DNA of 64,000 nucleotides from Allochromatium vinosum DSM 180 (GCF_000025485.1 NC_013851.1:2275501-2339500); one strand, 5' to 3'; positions 27,808 through 37,581 are shown, counted from the stretch's first letter. The notes: generated by a model from the letters alone, not told the origin. Numbers and translations are program-made.

Positions 27808-29046
27808 CTAAGCGTCGGTGCCGCGCCCATAGCGCGACTCGATGTACTCATCGACCATGCGCTTGAACTGCTCGGCGATGCCCTCGCCCTTGAGAGTAGC
27901 GACCTTCTCGCCGTCGACATAGACGGGCGCGGCCGGACGCTCGCCGCTGCCGGGCAGGCTGATGCCGATGTTGGCGTGCTTGCTCTCGCCCGGACCATTG
28001 ACCACGCAGCCCATCACGGCCACCTGCATGGTCTCGATCCCCGGATACTGGGTGCGCCACACCGGCATCTGCTCGCGCAGATAGCCCTGGATGTCCTTGG
28101 CCAGATGCTGGAAGGTGTCGCTGGTGGTGCGTCCGCAACCGGGGCAGGCCGTGACCATGGGCGCGAACGAGCGAAAGCCCATGGATTGCAGGATTTCCTG
28201 CGCCACCACCACCTCGCGCGTGCGCGACTCGCCCGGCTCGGGGGTGAGCGAGACGCGGATGGTATCGCCGATGCCTTCCTGCAACAACACGGCGAGCGCC
28301 GCCGTCGAGGCGACGATGCCCTTCGACCCCATGCCGGCCTCGGTCAGACCCAGATGCAGCGCATAGTCGCCGCGCGCCGCCAGCATCCGATAGACGCGGA
28401 TCAGATCCTGCACCCCGCTCATCTTGCACGACAGGATGATGTGGTCCTTCGGCAGACCCAGTTGCACCGCACGTTCGGCGCTGCCGATCGCCGACTCGAC
28501 CATGGCTTCGTACATGATCTGGTCGCTGTCCTTGGGCTGGGACGCGCGGGCGTTCTCGTCCATCATCCGCGCCACGACCTCCTGATCCAGACTGCCCCAG
28601 TTGACCCCGATGCGCACCGGACGGTCGTAACGGCAGGCCAGCTCGATCATGGTCGCAAACTGGCTGTCCTTCTTCTCGCCCTTGCCGACGTTGCCCGGAT
28701 TGATGCGGTACTTGGCCAGCGCCAGGGCGCACTCGGGATAGTCGGTCAGCAGCCGATGGCCGTTGAAATGGAAGTCACCCACCAGCGGGACATGGCAGCC
28801 CTGGGCCTCGAGCGCCTCGCGGATCGCCGGCACCGCCCTGGCCGCCGACTCGTGGTTGACGGTCAGACGCACCATCTCGGAGCCGGCGCGCGCCAGCTCG
28901 GCGACCTGACGCACGGTCGCGTCGATATCGGCCGTGTCGGTGTTGGTCATGGACTGGACGACGATCGGCGCTCCGCCGCCGATGGTCACGGACCCAACGG
29001 TCACGGGCAGGGTCTGGCGTCGCTGGGGGGTGTTCGTTTGGCTCAT
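27808..29046 (-). CDS. ispG: 4-hydroxy-3-methylbut-2-en-1-yl diphosphate synthase
   Basis: 412 residues of the bacterial IspG (GcpE) type. It reductively opens methylerythritol cyclodiphosphate in the MEP isoprenoid pathway, which here also feeds carotenoid, bacteriochlorophyll and quinone synthesis. Features: [29 protein letters not shown] near the start, YRINPGNVG, and cluster cysteines in [10 protein letters not shown] and [10 protein letters not shown] for the [4Fe-4S] centre. It is read in the same direction as the Nudix and ppsR genes upstream, with a 55-bp gap to the Nudix gene. Confidence 0.96.
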   Translation of the reverse strand: MSQTNTPQRRQTLPVTVGSVTIGGGAPIVVQSMTNTDTADIDATVRQVAELARAGSEMVRLTVNHESAARAVPAIREALEAQGCHVPLVGDFHFNGHRLLTDYPECALALAKYRINPGNVGKGEKKDSQFATMIELACRYDRPVRIGVNWGSLDQEVVARMMDENARASQPKDSDQIMYEAMVESAIGSAERAVQLGLPKDHIILSCKMSGVQDLIRVYRMLAARGDYALHLGLTEAGMGSKGIVASTAALAVLLQEGIGDTIRVSLTPEPGESRTREVVVAQEILQSMGFRSFAPMVTACPGCGRTTSDTFQHLAKDIQGYLREQMPVWRTQYPGIETMQVAVMGCVVNGPGESKHANIGISLPGSGERPAAPVYVDGEKVATLKGEGIAEQFKRMVDEYIESRYGRGTDA

Positions 29047-29101
29047 GAGTTCGATTCGTTCCGCGTGGGCGATGTGGACAGGAGAGGTTTGCAGGGGCGG
29101 T

Positions 29102-29956
29102 TCAGGGCAGCGGCGCGCGCAGTCCGGCCAGGATCTCCAGATAGTCCGGTTCCTCGGGCGTGATGAAACCGTGCCGAACCAGGAAGTCGATGATGGTCAG
29201 ATTGCAGTTGAGCTTGAACGCATCGGTGTCGCGCACCAGCGCGGCGACCTCAGCGAGCGGCAATCGCTGGAAGGACTCGACCTCGCCATCGGTGCAGACC
29301 GGCACGAAGTCTTCGGGCAGTTCCAGGTCATAGCAATACATGACGTCCGGCTTGAGCCCCCCCGCCGAGTCGCGGCAATAGGTGATGGCACCCGCCACCA
29401 CGGCCCGATCGGCCAGCGCGCGCGGTATCCCGGCCTCCTCGGTGCATTCCTTGCGCAGATTATCCACCAGACTCAGCCCATGCGGGAGTCCGCCCGCGAC
29501 CAGATTGTCCAGATGGAGCGGATAGTGACGCCGATCGGCCGCGCGCCGCCCGATCCACATCTCGATTCCGTGCGCGGTGCGGACATAGCCGTTGAGATGC
29601 TGACCGAAGGCGCGCGCGCCGAGAAAGGGCGCGCAGGCGCGGTCGATCACACAGCAGGCGCGCTCACGGGTGCTCGCGGTCAATGGATAGCGCTCGCCGT
29701 GCAGATGACTGACCACCCCCTCCTCGGCCAGACGCGCGAAGACGGCATCCAGCGCGGCGGTGCGCGCTGAGAACTCGGCCGGCGCTCCGACCCAGGTCAC
29801 GCGCCCGGATTCGACCGCGAACTGCTCCGGCCAGCGTCGCAGCTGATCGCACGCGCTCCGGCGCAACCACCCGACCCGTGCTCCGTCGAGCCATAGCGGC
29901 ACGAAGTCACTCGGATTCCAGGCATTACAGGCGCGAATCTTGTCGATGAAACTCAC
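29102..29956 (-). CDS. DUF4743 - Nudix hydrolase family protein
   Basis: 284 residues from a GTG at 29956 with GAGG upstream. The N-terminal DUF4743 domain (about 1-120) has [19 protein letters not shown]. The Nudix domain (about 120-275) has the variant box [23 protein letters not shown], with the catalytic REx2EExG core kept as KECTEEAG. This architecture is typical of 'thiamine pyrophosphokinase-related' Nudix proteins, which may clean up damaged thiamine diphosphate. The substrate is not proven. It sits 21 bp after ppsR and before ispG, so a three-gene transcript is likely. Confidence 0.85.
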   Translation of the reverse strand: MSFIDKIRACNAWNPSDFVPLWLDGARVGWLRRSACDQLRRWPEQFAVESGRVTWVGAPAEFSARTAALDAVFARLAEEGVVSHLHGERYPLTASTRERACCVIDRACAPFLGARAFGQHLNGYVRTAHGIEMWIGRRAADRRHYPLHLDNLVAGGLPHGLSLVDNLRKECTEEAGIPRALADRAVVAGAITYCRDSAGGLKPDVMYCYDLELPEDFVPVCTDGEVESFQRLPLAEVAALVRDTDAFKLNCNLTIIDFLVRHGFITPEEPDYLEILAGLRAPLP

Positions 29957-29977
29957 GTGATGGGCCTCGGAGCGGTT

Positions 29978-30820
29978 TCAATGCGTCTCGGTGAACACAG
30001 GATTGCGTCCCTCCTGAGCCTCCTTGAGCGCTTTGACGATCTGTGAAGAGATCTCCTCGATCGACTGCGAGGTGGTGTTGAGCACCGGCGCCTGCAAGCG
30101 CTTGTAGATCTGATGCGCCATCCGGATGTCGTCCTGACAGCGCTTGAGCGAGGCATAGGGGCTGCCGGGACGGCGCTCCTCGCGGATGAGCTGCAACCGC
30201 TGCGGATCGATGGTGAGGGCGAAGAGCTTGTGCTTGCAGTCGTAGAGCAGCTGCGGCACGTCCCCGCGCTCGAAGTCTTCCTCGGTGATCGGATAGTTGG
30301 CCGCGCGCAGGCCATAGTGCATGGCCAGATAGAGACAGGTCGGCGTCTTGCCCGAGCGAGAGACCCCGGTCAGCACCACATCGGCGCGATAGAAATTGTC
30401 GGGGCGGATGCCATCGTCGTTGGACATGGCGAAATTGATCGCCTCGATGCGCTTGGTGTAGTAGCTCGGCTTGGTGATGGCATGGCTGCGGCCGGCCTTG
30501 AGGCTCGGCGGCACACCGAGTTCGCGCGCCAGCGGATCGACGAAGACCTCGAACAATTCGACGTAGAAGCAGTTGCCGCTCTTGAGGATGGCGCGGATTC
30601 CGTCGTCGATCATGGTGGCGAAGACGATCGGGCGTGCGCCATCGCGATCAGCCGCCTCCTGCATGCGCTGGGTCAGGGCACGCGCACGCAGTTCGGTGTT
30701 GATATAGGGCATGTAGACCTGCTCGAACTCGACGGTGTCGAATTGCGACAGCAGGCTGTGCCCCAGGGTCTCGGCGGTGATGCCGGTGCTCTCGGAGACG
30801 AAGAAAACGGTGCGGTTCAT
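29978..30820 (-). CDS. ppsR: Phosphoenolpyruvate synthase regulatory protein (bifunctional kinase/pyrophosphorylase)
   Basis: 280 residues of the DUF299 family. PpsR uses ADP to phosphorylate and phosphate to dephosphorylate a threonine of PEP synthase, switching gluconeogenic flux. It starts MNRTVFFVSESTGITAETLGHSLLSQF, and has the P-loop GVSRSGKTPTCLYLA near residue 155 and the ISRSGK-type core. I chose the ATG at 30820; upstream frame to 30958 lacks homology. The target ppsA is not in this window. Confidence 0.93.
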   Translation of the reverse strand: MNRTVFFVSESTGITAETLGHSLLSQFDTVEFEQVYMPYINTELRARALTQRMQEAADRDGARPIVFATMIDDGIRAILKSGNCFYVELFEVFVDPLARELGVPPSLKAGRSHAITKPSYYTKRIEAINFAMSNDDGIRPDNFYRADVVLTGVSRSGKTPTCLYLAMHYGLRAANYPITEEDFERGDVPQLLYDCKHKLFALTIDPQRLQLIREERRPGSPYASLKRCQDDIRMAHQIYKRLQAPVLNTTSQSIEEISSQIVKALKEAQEGRNPVFTETH

Positions 30821-31018
30821 AACGAGGTGGTCTGTTGTGGTCTCGGCACAGGCCGATCGTGGCCCGACTTCAGGGCGCGATGGCCGACGCGTCAGTATGA
30901 CACGCTCACGGCCCCACCGGACAGCGTACCGTCGGGCTCCGGCTGGAGAACACGCCAAGCGTGCCCGCTTCCAGGAGGCGGGGAGGGAATGGCCGGCAAA
31001 ACCCAGTCATTTCGACAC

Positions 31019-31054
31019 AAAAAAAGCGCCATCTCTCGCGAGAATGGGCGCTTT
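31019..31054 (-). terminator. Intrinsic terminator downstream of tRNA-Ser
   Basis: Minus strand: stem AAAGCGCC / GGCGCTTT around a 16-base arm that itself can pair (TCTCGCGAGA), followed by seven T. It sits about 40 bp past the tRNA 3' end, so it most likely ends that transcript. Confidence 0.8.
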
Positions 31055-31091
31055 CTTGCGGGCTGACGCGTTGATGCGTCAAGCGTATATA

Positions 31092-31182
31092 TGGCGGAGA
31101 GGGAGGGATTCGAACCCTCGATAGGGTATTAGCCTATACACACTTTCCAGGCGTGCTCCTTAAACCACTCGGACACCTCTCC
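31092..31182 (-). tRNA. tRNA-Ser (anticodon GGA)
   Basis: 91 bases including an encoded CCA end. Acceptor GGAGAGG pairs with CCTCTCC, the anticodon loop is CTGGAAA (anticodon GGA), a long variable arm typical of type II tRNA-Ser follows, and the T loop reads GGTTCGAATCC. The variable arm and anticodon agree on serine. Confidence 0.96.
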
Positions 31183-31413
31183 AGCAGAGACATCGAGCCA
31201 TCATCGGCTTTTGCGCGTCGGCTATAGCCGGCCATCCCTGTCGCTCGATAAGCAGCGTACTATACATCAATACACTCCCGCCTGCAATCAGCGCCGACTA
31301 CGGCATTTTGAATGCGAATGCAGTGGCTCGTGACCCACGTCAATGTGATCGAGCGCAGAATTTGCTGATATAACTCCCCGGACATTCCATACTCTTGGCT
31401 GAGGACTCGCCCC

Positions 31414-31869
31414 ATGGCCACGATCGACAACGACCAGGATCTTCGCGCGGCGCTCAATCGGTTGACCCCGGATCAGCAACGACAGCTCGGTTGCCGGTTC
31501 GCGCAACAGGTGATGAGCCTGAGCCGTGACGAGCGCGTGAACCGTGCCATCGCCACCGGACTCACGGACACGATCACACCCGGCGAACTGGAGGACGCTT
31601 TCCGGGCGGCCCGTGCCTATGCCGTCAAGACTTATACCGACTGTGGCCGGGATACCGACTGGCTGGCACAGGCCGATCACTTCGTCGCCGCCGCCGCCGC
31701 CGCCGCTCTGACCCCGGACGAGTTCATGACCGAACGACAGAATCGCGCCTGGAAAGCGGCCGTTCAGGCACGCATGGCCGTCAGTTGTGCCATGATGGAA
31801 GACGATTCGGCCGACGAGAGCCATACCGCACGACAGCAACACGCACTGGCAGCCGAGTTTCTCGGCTGA
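31414..31869 (+). CDS. Hypothetical protein, mostly helical
   Basis: 151 residues starting MATIDNDQDLRAALNRLTPDQQRQLG. It is predicted almost all helical with no signal peptide or membrane segment. There are three cysteines (in GCRFAQQ, TDCGRD and SCAMM) without a metal-site spacing. An alanine run (VAAAAAAAL) lies near residue 95. Composition matches neighbouring genes, and the frame closes cleanly before the next gene. No family recognised. It might be a regulatory partner for the adjacent polysaccharide genes, but nothing shows this. Confidence 0.65.
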   Translation: MATIDNDQDLRAALNRLTPDQQRQLGCRFAQQVMSLSRDERVNRAIATGLTDTITPGELEDAFRAARAYAVKTYTDCGRDTDWLAQADHFVAAAAAAALTPDEFMTERQNRAWKAAVQARMAVSCAMMEDDSADESHTARQQHALAAEFLG

Positions 31870-31942
31870 ATTCACAGCCTCGCCCTGGATTCGCTCCACG
31901 CGCGTCACCGTCGCTGAACGCATCACATTCCGGAGGTCTGAA

Positions 31943-32368
31943 ATGCACAAAATCGGTTTGTCCGTATCGGGAGCCGCCCTGGCGCTCGCCCTGGGTCTTG
32001 CGCTACCCGACAACATCCAGGCCCAGCCAGGTGGTGGGCCGGGTCAGGGGCCGCAGGGTTCGAGTCAGGGGATGAATCAAGGCCAGGGGCCCAGTCAGGG
32101 CCAGGGTGGCCAGCAGAATCAAAGACCCAATCAGCCGCAGCAGGGGCAGTCCCAGGGATCAGGACGCGGCCCGGGATATGGATATAGCCCTAGCGGACCC
32201 GGATATGACCGCGGACCAGGCTATGGGCGTGGACCGGGCGGCTATGGCCCGCCGCCCCCGCGCAACGATTATGGTCCGGGATATGGCCCTGGATACGGTC
32301 CGGGATACGGCCCCGGTCCCGACGGCCCCATGCCTTACGGCGGACGGCGCCCGCCTCCGGGCTATTGA
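31943..32368 (+). CDS. Secreted Gly/Gln/Pro/Tyr-rich low-complexity protein
   Basis: 141 residues with GGAGG before the ATG. A signal peptide (about 1-27, ...PDNIQAQ) leads into a Gln/Gly-rich section (28-75) and then Gly-Tyr-Gly-Pro repeats (75-130) with a YGPGYGPGYGPG core. The bias resembles matrix, adhesive or cell-surface structural proteins, and it lies directly upstream of a Wzz/tyrosine-kinase-like pair. Function unknown. The exact repeat count may vary between strains because of the DNA repeats beneath. Confidence 0.7.
   Translation: MHKIGLSVSGAALALALGLALPDNIQAQPGGGPGQGPQGSSQGMNQGQGPSQGQGGQQNQRPNQPQQGQSQGSGRGPGYGYSPSGPGYDRGPGYGRGPGGYGPPPPRNDYGPGYGPGYGPGYGPGPDGPMPYGGRRPPPGY
32268..32315 (+). 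repeat. Short tandem repeats encoding YGPG units
   Basis: Imperfect 12-base units of the type TATGGTCCGGGA repeated about four times within the low-complexity secreted protein gene. Such tracts are prone to slippage in whole 12-base steps, which would keep the frame. Confidence 0.6.
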
Positions 32369-32455
32369 CGCGCCCGGGTCCCCGGCGAAGCCGCACCCCC
32401 GCTGCGGGGCGCGGCTCCGCATCCAAAGTCTGCGCTGTCAAGGTCAGATCTTTTC

Positions 32456-33592
32456 GTGGAAGAACATCGTCTTACGCTAGGTGACTCGCTAGCGATCCTC
32501 GAACGCCGTAAATGGCAAGCCATCGTCCCCGCCTCCATCCTGTTCACCATCGCCGTCCTCGTCAGCCTGCTCATTCCGCCCAGCTACAGCTCGACGGCCG
32601 TCATGCTCGCCGAACGCCTGGAGATCCCGCCGGATCCGGCCAGAACCACGGTCATGCGTCATGCCGAGCAGCGCCTCCGGCTCATCGGCCAACAGGTGAT
32701 GACCGCCGGCCACCTGCGCACCCTGATCGAGCGCTATGACCTCTATTCCGACATCCGTCGCCGCGAGAGCCTCGACATGGCCGTCGCGGAGATGCGCCAG
32801 CACATCACAATCGATACGATCCGTGCCGAAATACTCGACATGCGGACCGGACACACCGCCCGGCAGGCCAATGTCACCTGGACGCTGTCGTTCGAGGATG
32901 GATCGGCCAAGATCACTCGGGACGTGACCAACGCACTGGCCTCGCTCTTCCTGAGCGAGAACCCGGAACAGCGCACCACAGCCAACCCTGCGGCCGACTC
33001 GCTGCACGCGGCTGCCGAGCGACTGGCCGCCGAAATCGACGCACTGAAGACCCGGCTCGCCACCGTTGAGCGGCAGCGCGTCGATCAACACACCATCAGC
33101 GCGCTCAGACGTGACTATGTGAACGCCATGACCAAGTATCGCGAGCTCCGCGAGCAGAGCCTGCAAACGCAACTGGTCCAGTCACTCGAGCGTGATCGGC
33201 AGGGTGAGCGCTTCTCACTGCTCGAACCTCCAGGGGCGCCCGAAACGTCCAACACGCCCAATCGACTACTGATCCTGGTGCTCGGGTTCGTGCTCGCCGG
33301 AGCCGGCGGCGTTGGCGTTCTGCTACGGCTGGCGCGTCTCGACACGGGACTGCATGGCCCATGCGCGATCCAGTTGGCCACCCCCATCCCGCTGCTGGCC
33401 GTCGTTCCCCGTATCGAGACGGCGCGCGACCGCCAAACGCGCCTGACGCGCACCTACACCCTCGCCGGAGTCGCCTTGACGCTCGCCCTCTTCGCGACGG
33501 CCGTCATCCATTGGCTCGTCATGCCACTGGATCTGCTCTGGTCGTTACTCATGCACCGGGTCGACGCCGCCGCGTCGGGCTTGTCGGGCTGA
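32456..33592 (+). CDS. Wzz/GumC-type polysaccharide chain-length determinant
   Basis: 378 residues from a GTG. The topology is that of a polysaccharide co-polymerase: membrane segment at about 25-42 after a short cytoplasmic N-terminus (LTLGDSLAILERRKWQAIVPASILF), a large periplasmic part with a coiled-coil region (about 180-250: LAAEIDALKTRLATVERQR), and a second membrane segment near 270-290. An additional C-terminal hydrophobic segment (about 335-355) is unusual. The putative tyrosine kinase gene follows four bases later, the usual pairing for capsule or exopolysaccharide export. No glycosyltransferases are nearby. Confidence 0.82.
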   Translation: MEEHRLTLGDSLAILERRKWQAIVPASILFTIAVLVSLLIPPSYSSTAVMLAERLEIPPDPARTTVMRHAEQRLRLIGQQVMTAGHLRTLIERYDLYSDIRRRESLDMAVAEMRQHITIDTIRAEILDMRTGHTARQANVTWTLSFEDGSAKITRDVTNALASLFLSENPEQRTTANPAADSLHAAAERLAAEIDALKTRLATVERQRVDQHTISALRRDYVNAMTKYRELREQSLQTQLVQSLERDRQGERFSLLEPPGAPETSNTPNRLLILVLGFVLAGAGGVGVLLRLARLDTGLHGPCAIQLATPIPLLAVVPRIETARDRQTRLTRTYTLAGVALTLALFATAVIHWLVMPLDLLWSLLMHRVDAAASGLSG

Positions 33593-33596
33593 CGTC

Positions 33597-34472
33597 ATGG
33601 AACGCTTGAGAAAAGCCATGGAGCGTGCCCGCGCGGAGCGTCAGCAGTCGCTCGCCCAGCCGCAGCGCTCCACCCAGCCGCCGCCCGCGCCCGCCAACCA
33701 CGAACAGCCCATCCGGCCAGTCGGGAAGACCGATGGAACCGGCGTCCAACTTCAGTGCAGACGTACGGGGCAACTGTCGTTCGATCCCTATTCACTGCTG
33801 AATGGGCGTCTTCTGCGGATCGAGGGCGATCCGGCGCTGGTCGGCGTCGATGAGGGTGTGGCCGAGGCGTACAGGATTCTGCGCACTCAGATCCTGCATC
33901 GACTGCGTACCGAGTCGCACCGAACACTCGCCATCACCAGCCCAGGGCGTGGTGACGGCAGGACAACGACCGCGCTCAATCTGGCGATCAGTCTGGCGCG
34001 TGATATCGAGCAGCACGTGCTGCTGGTCGATTTCGATCTGAAACATCCGTCACTCAGCCGCTATGTCACGCCTCGCGGCTCGCCTGGGCTCATCGACTGG
34101 CTGGCGGGTCAGGCCGACCTGGAAGACGTCCTCATCGATCCCGGCATCGAGCGACTGACGATCCTGCCGGGCGGTGCGCCGATCCGGCACGCGCCCCAGC
34201 TCTGCTCTTCGCCACGCATCAGGCAACTGATCGAGGCGCTGAAGCGTCACAGGACCGATTGGCTGATCCTGTTCGACATGCCGTCGCTCTTCGCCGGCGA
34301 CGCTGTCGTCGCGGCTCTGCCCCATGTCGATGCCGTGCTGCTGGTGGTCGCGGATGGCCGGGTCAGCCGTAAGGAACTGGCCGATGCCCAGGCGCTACTC
34401 GGCGCGCAATGCATCGGGATGGTGCTCAACAAAGCCGAGTCGGGTTACGCCCGCTGCGGTGACGGCGAGTGA
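33597..34472 (+). CDS. BY-kinase / CpsD-like P-loop protein with altered Walker A
   Basis: 291 residues. The N-terminal 60 residues are Arg/Gln/Pro-rich. The rest is a MinD/BY-kinase fold: EAYRILRTQIL near 90, Walker A at 115-124 (SPGRGDGRTT), Walker A' VLLVDFDLKHPSLSRY (141-156), and Walker B WLILFDMPSL. In active BY-kinases the P-loop ends GKT/S; here the lysine is Arg122. The C-terminus ends SGYARCGDGE, with a single tyrosine instead of a tyrosine cluster. It may be a non-catalytic partner of the Wzz-like protein encoded four bases upstream, or a weakly active kinase. Confidence 0.82.
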   Translation: MERLRKAMERARAERQQSLAQPQRSTQPPPAPANHEQPIRPVGKTDGTGVQLQCRRTGQLSFDPYSLLNGRLLRIEGDPALVGVDEGVAEAYRILRTQILHRLRTESHRTLAITSPGRGDGRTTTALNLAISLARDIEQHVLLVDFDLKHPSLSRYVTPRGSPGLIDWLAGQADLEDVLIDPGIERLTILPGGAPIRHAPQLCSSPRIRQLIEALKRHRTDWLILFDMPSLFAGDAVVAALPHVDAVLLVVADGRVSRKELADAQALLGAQCIGMVLNKAESGYARCGDGE

Positions 34473-34485
34473 ACCGTTTCAGCGC

Positions 34486-36252
34486 TCACCCATCCGCCAG
34501 ATGCGGATAGCGGCGCGGGAACTCCTCGCGATCCTTGCGAAAGCGCCGCTCGACCGGATAGGGAAAGACGTCCTCCAGATGCCCGGCACGGATACTGGCC
34601 TGACGCGCGCGCCACCAGTCCGGGTCGAGCAGCTCGCGATGCCTGGCGCGAAAGACCTTGCGGATGCGCGGGTCGGTGAGCAGGAAGGTCGCGAACTCTT
34701 CCGGAAAGACATCGTTGGGACCGGCGGTGTACCAGGTCTCCTCGCTCAGCTCCATCTCGGGATAGGGTGCCTCGGGGATGTCGCGGAAGTTGCACTCGGT
34801 CAGATAGCACAGCTCGTCGTAGTCGTAGAAGACCACGCGCCCATGCCGGGTGACGCCGAAGTTCTTGAACAGGAAGTCGCCGGGGAAGATGTTGGCGGCG
34901 GCCAGTTGTTTGATGGCGTCGCCATACTCGCCGATGGCATGGCGGATGTCGTCGTCGTCGGCGCTGTGCAGATAGAGGTTCAGCGGCGAGAGCCGGCGCT
35001 CGATGTAGAGATGCTTGATGATGAGCTGATCCCCGACCCGTTCGAGGCTGCCGGCGCATTCGGCATCCAACAATTCCAGTAGCGCCGGTGAGAAGCGATC
35101 GAGCGGAAAGGCCACATGCGAGTATTCCCAGGAGTCGGCCATGCGCCCGACCCGGTCGTGCATCTTGACCAGCTGGTACTTCTCCTTGACCTGCTCGCGC
35201 GTCATCTCCTTCGGCGGCGGGAAGCGGTCCTTGATGATCTTGAACACATAGGGAAAGGACGGCAGGGTGAAGACGCACATCACCATGCCGCGAATGCCGG
35301 GCGCGATCATGAACTCGTCGGACGAGTAGCGCAGATGCTTGATGAAGTCGCGATAGAACTCGGCCTTGCCGAACTTCTGGAACCCGATCGCGGTATAGAG
35401 CTCGGCCTTGCCCTTGCGCGGCATCAGCGGACGCAGGAAGTCGACCACGGCGGCCGGCGCCTCGGTGTCGACCATGAAATAAGCGCGCGAGAAGCTGAAG
35501 ACGTTCGAGATGTCCTCCACCCCGGTCAGGAGCGTGTCGACATAGAGTCCCTGCTCCGGGTCGTTGAGGATGGGCACGACGAAGGGGATCTGATCGGCGC
35601 CATTGATCGCCTTGCCGATGATGTAAGCGCCCTTGTTGCGGAAGAAGGGCGCGCACAGCACCGCGATCTGGAAGTTCTGCTGGATGGCGCGATTGGCCGG
35701 GAAGCGCGAACGGATCGCGAGCAGCAGACAGCGGATGTCGCGCCGCATGTCACGGAAGCGGCGTTCGAATCCGGCATCGCGCAGGATACGGGCGATGACG
35801 CGCGCAAAGCCGTCGCGCGCCGGGTAATAGGGCCGGAAGATCGGCACCTCCGCTTCCAGATGCTCGGTCGAGATCAGCGGCCAGACGAAGATGTAGCTGT
35901 TGTTGTAGTAATGGCGGTCGAACAGCCGGCAGAAGACCGAATTGTAGAAGGTCTCGGCCAGCTCGGGCTGATTGATCTGCGGCAGCAGGCGCATGTACTC
36001 GACCTTGACCCGGCGCCAGAGCGTATCGCTGGGATCGCGCAGATGAAACTCGCGCCGCAGGAGCGCCACGGTCTCGCCGACGCGCGTATCGTAGAAATCG
36101 ATGCGCTCGCGCGCGGCGACCTGGACCGCCGGCCAGTCGGCCTGCTCGAAGCGTGCCTGGGCGCCGGCCGTGGTCTCACGAAAGAGCCGGAAGTGACGCT
36201 CGAAACCTTCGAGGATGGCTTCGGCGATGAGTTTGGCTTCGGTCCAGGCCAT
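34486..36252 (-). CDS. aceK: Isocitrate dehydrogenase kinase/phosphatase
   Basis: 588 residues, the family length. AceK phosphorylates isocitrate dehydrogenase to push carbon into the glyoxylate bypass and also removes the phosphate. Recognisable segments are LYVDTLLTGVEDISNVFSFSRAYF, the kinase-like core IFPGDFLFKNFGVTRHGRVVFYDYDEL (about 455-480, with catalytic Asp residues), and CNFRDIPEAPYPEMELSEETWYTAGPNDVFPEEF near the end. It lies six bases after rlmD on the same strand. aceA/aceB are not in the window. Confidence 0.96.
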   Translation of the reverse strand: MAWTEAKLIAEAILEGFERHFRLFRETTAGAQARFEQADWPAVQVAARERIDFYDTRVGETVALLRREFHLRDPSDTLWRRVKVEYMRLLPQINQPELAETFYNSVFCRLFDRHYYNNSYIFVWPLISTEHLEAEVPIFRPYYPARDGFARVIARILRDAGFERRFRDMRRDIRCLLLAIRSRFPANRAIQQNFQIAVLCAPFFRNKGAYIIGKAINGADQIPFVVPILNDPEQGLYVDTLLTGVEDISNVFSFSRAYFMVDTEAPAAVVDFLRPLMPRKGKAELYTAIGFQKFGKAEFYRDFIKHLRYSSDEFMIAPGIRGMVMCVFTLPSFPYVFKIIKDRFPPPKEMTREQVKEKYQLVKMHDRVGRMADSWEYSHVAFPLDRFSPALLELLDAECAGSLERVGDQLIIKHLYIERRLSPLNLYLHSADDDDIRHAIGEYGDAIKQLAAANIFPGDFLFKNFGVTRHGRVVFYDYDELCYLTECNFRDIPEAPYPEMELSEETWYTAGPNDVFPEEFATFLLTDPRIRKVFRARHRELLDPDWWRARQASIRAGHLEDVFPYPVERRFRKDREEFPRRYPHLADG

Positions 36253-36258
36253 GGGGGT

Positions 36259-37581
36259 TCACCGTTCGAAGAGCGCCATCGACTCGACGTGGCTGGTGTG
36301 CGGGAACATGTCCATCACGCCCGCCGCGCGCAGTCGATAGCCGAGTTCGTTGACCAGGCGGTCGGCGTCGCGCGCCAGGGTGGTCGGGTAGCAGGAGACA
36401 TAGACCAGACGCTCCACGCCCAGACGCGGCAGCCAGTCGAGCACCTCCCAGGCGCCACTGCGCGGCGGGTCGATCAGGGCCTTGGTGAAGCGTTGTTGGG
36501 TCCAGGGTGCGGCGGTGCTCAGTTCGGCCTGGAGGTCAGCGACGTGGAACTGCACGTTGGTCAGCCCATTGCGCTCCGCGTTGGCGCACGCGCGCTCGAC
36601 CAGTCCGGCATCGCCTTCCACGCCCACCACCTCAGCCGAACGGCGCGCCAGCGGCAGGGTGAAGTTGCCCAGTCCGCAGAACAGATCCAGCACCGCGTCG
36701 TCCGACTCGGGGGCGAGCAGATCGAGCGCCTGATCGACCATGCGCCGGTTGAGCTCCAGATTGACCTGGGTGAAGTCGCTTGGCAGGAAGCCGATCTCGA
36801 CGCCGTGGTTCGGCAGGCTGTAGCTCAGCGCGACCTCCTGGCCTGGGAGCGGGCGGATGCTGTCGATGCCGCCGTCCTGGAGATAGATGTGGAAGCCTTC
36901 GCGTTGGCCGAGTTCGAGCAGACGCGCCTCGTCCTCGGGCGTCGGCGTCTGCATGACGCGGAACACCAGCACACAGGGACCATCACCCATGGCCATCTCG
37001 ATCTGGGGGACGTGGTCGCGGATGCTCAGGGTCTCGATGGTCGCCGCCAGCGTCTCCAGGCGCTCGCCGACCTGCGGGTGCAGCACCTCGCAGCGGCGCA
37101 GATCGGCCAGGAAGCTGTTGCGACGCTCGCGAAAGCCGACCAGGGTGCGCCCCTTCTTGACGACATGACGCACGCCGAGCCGCGCCTTGCGTCGATAGCC
37201 CCAGGACTCGGCGGTGAGCGGGTCGAGCCAGCGTTCGGGCGTCACCTTGCCGATGCGTTCGAAGACGTCGGCCAGACTGTCGTGCTTGACGCGGATCTGG
37301 GCCTCGGGGTTCAGATGCTGGAGCGCGCAGCCGCCGCAGACGCCGAAGTGGGCGCACTTCGGCTCGATGCGGTCGGGCGAGGCCGTGAGCACTTCCTCGA
37401 CCTCGGCCTCATCGAAGCGGCGCTGGACGCGGGTATAGCGCAGGCGCACGCGCTCGCCGGGCAGTGCGCCATCGACGAACACGGTCTTGCCGTCGACGCG
37501 GGTCAGGCCGCGGCCTTCATGGGTCAGGGTTTGGATCTCGGCCTCGATGGGCGCGGGGAGCGTTTTGGGTTTTCTCGACAC
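36259..37581 (-). CDS. rlmD: 23S rRNA (uracil(1939)-C5)-methyltransferase RlmD
   Basis: 440 residues. N-terminal TRAM domain (about 10-67), then a [4Fe-4S] site formed by Cys76, Cys82, Cys85 and Cys164 (CAHFGVCGGC and LRRCEVL), and a methyltransferase domain. This last has VLDLFCGLGNFTLPLA, the DPPRSGAWE motif, and the catalytic cysteine in LVYVSCYPTTLARD. These are the RumA/RlmD hallmarks. It is upstream of aceK and probably cotranscribed with it. The start at 37581 gives a short basic N-terminus usual for the family. Confidence 0.95.
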   Translation of the reverse strand: MSRKPKTLPAPIEAEIQTLTHEGRGLTRVDGKTVFVDGALPGERVRLRYTRVQRRFDEAEVEEVLTASPDRIEPKCAHFGVCGGCALQHLNPEAQIRVKHDSLADVFERIGKVTPERWLDPLTAESWGYRRKARLGVRHVVKKGRTLVGFRERRNSFLADLRRCEVLHPQVGERLETLAATIETLSIRDHVPQIEMAMGDGPCVLVFRVMQTPTPEDEARLLELGQREGFHIYLQDGGIDSIRPLPGQEVALSYSLPNHGVEIGFLPSDFTQVNLELNRRMVDQALDLLAPESDDAVLDLFCGLGNFTLPLARRSAEVVGVEGDAGLVERACANAERNGLTNVQFHVADLQAELSTAAPWTQQRFTKALIDPPRSGAWEVLDWLPRLGVERLVYVSCYPTTLARDADRLVNELGYRLRAAGVMDMFPHTSHVESMALFER

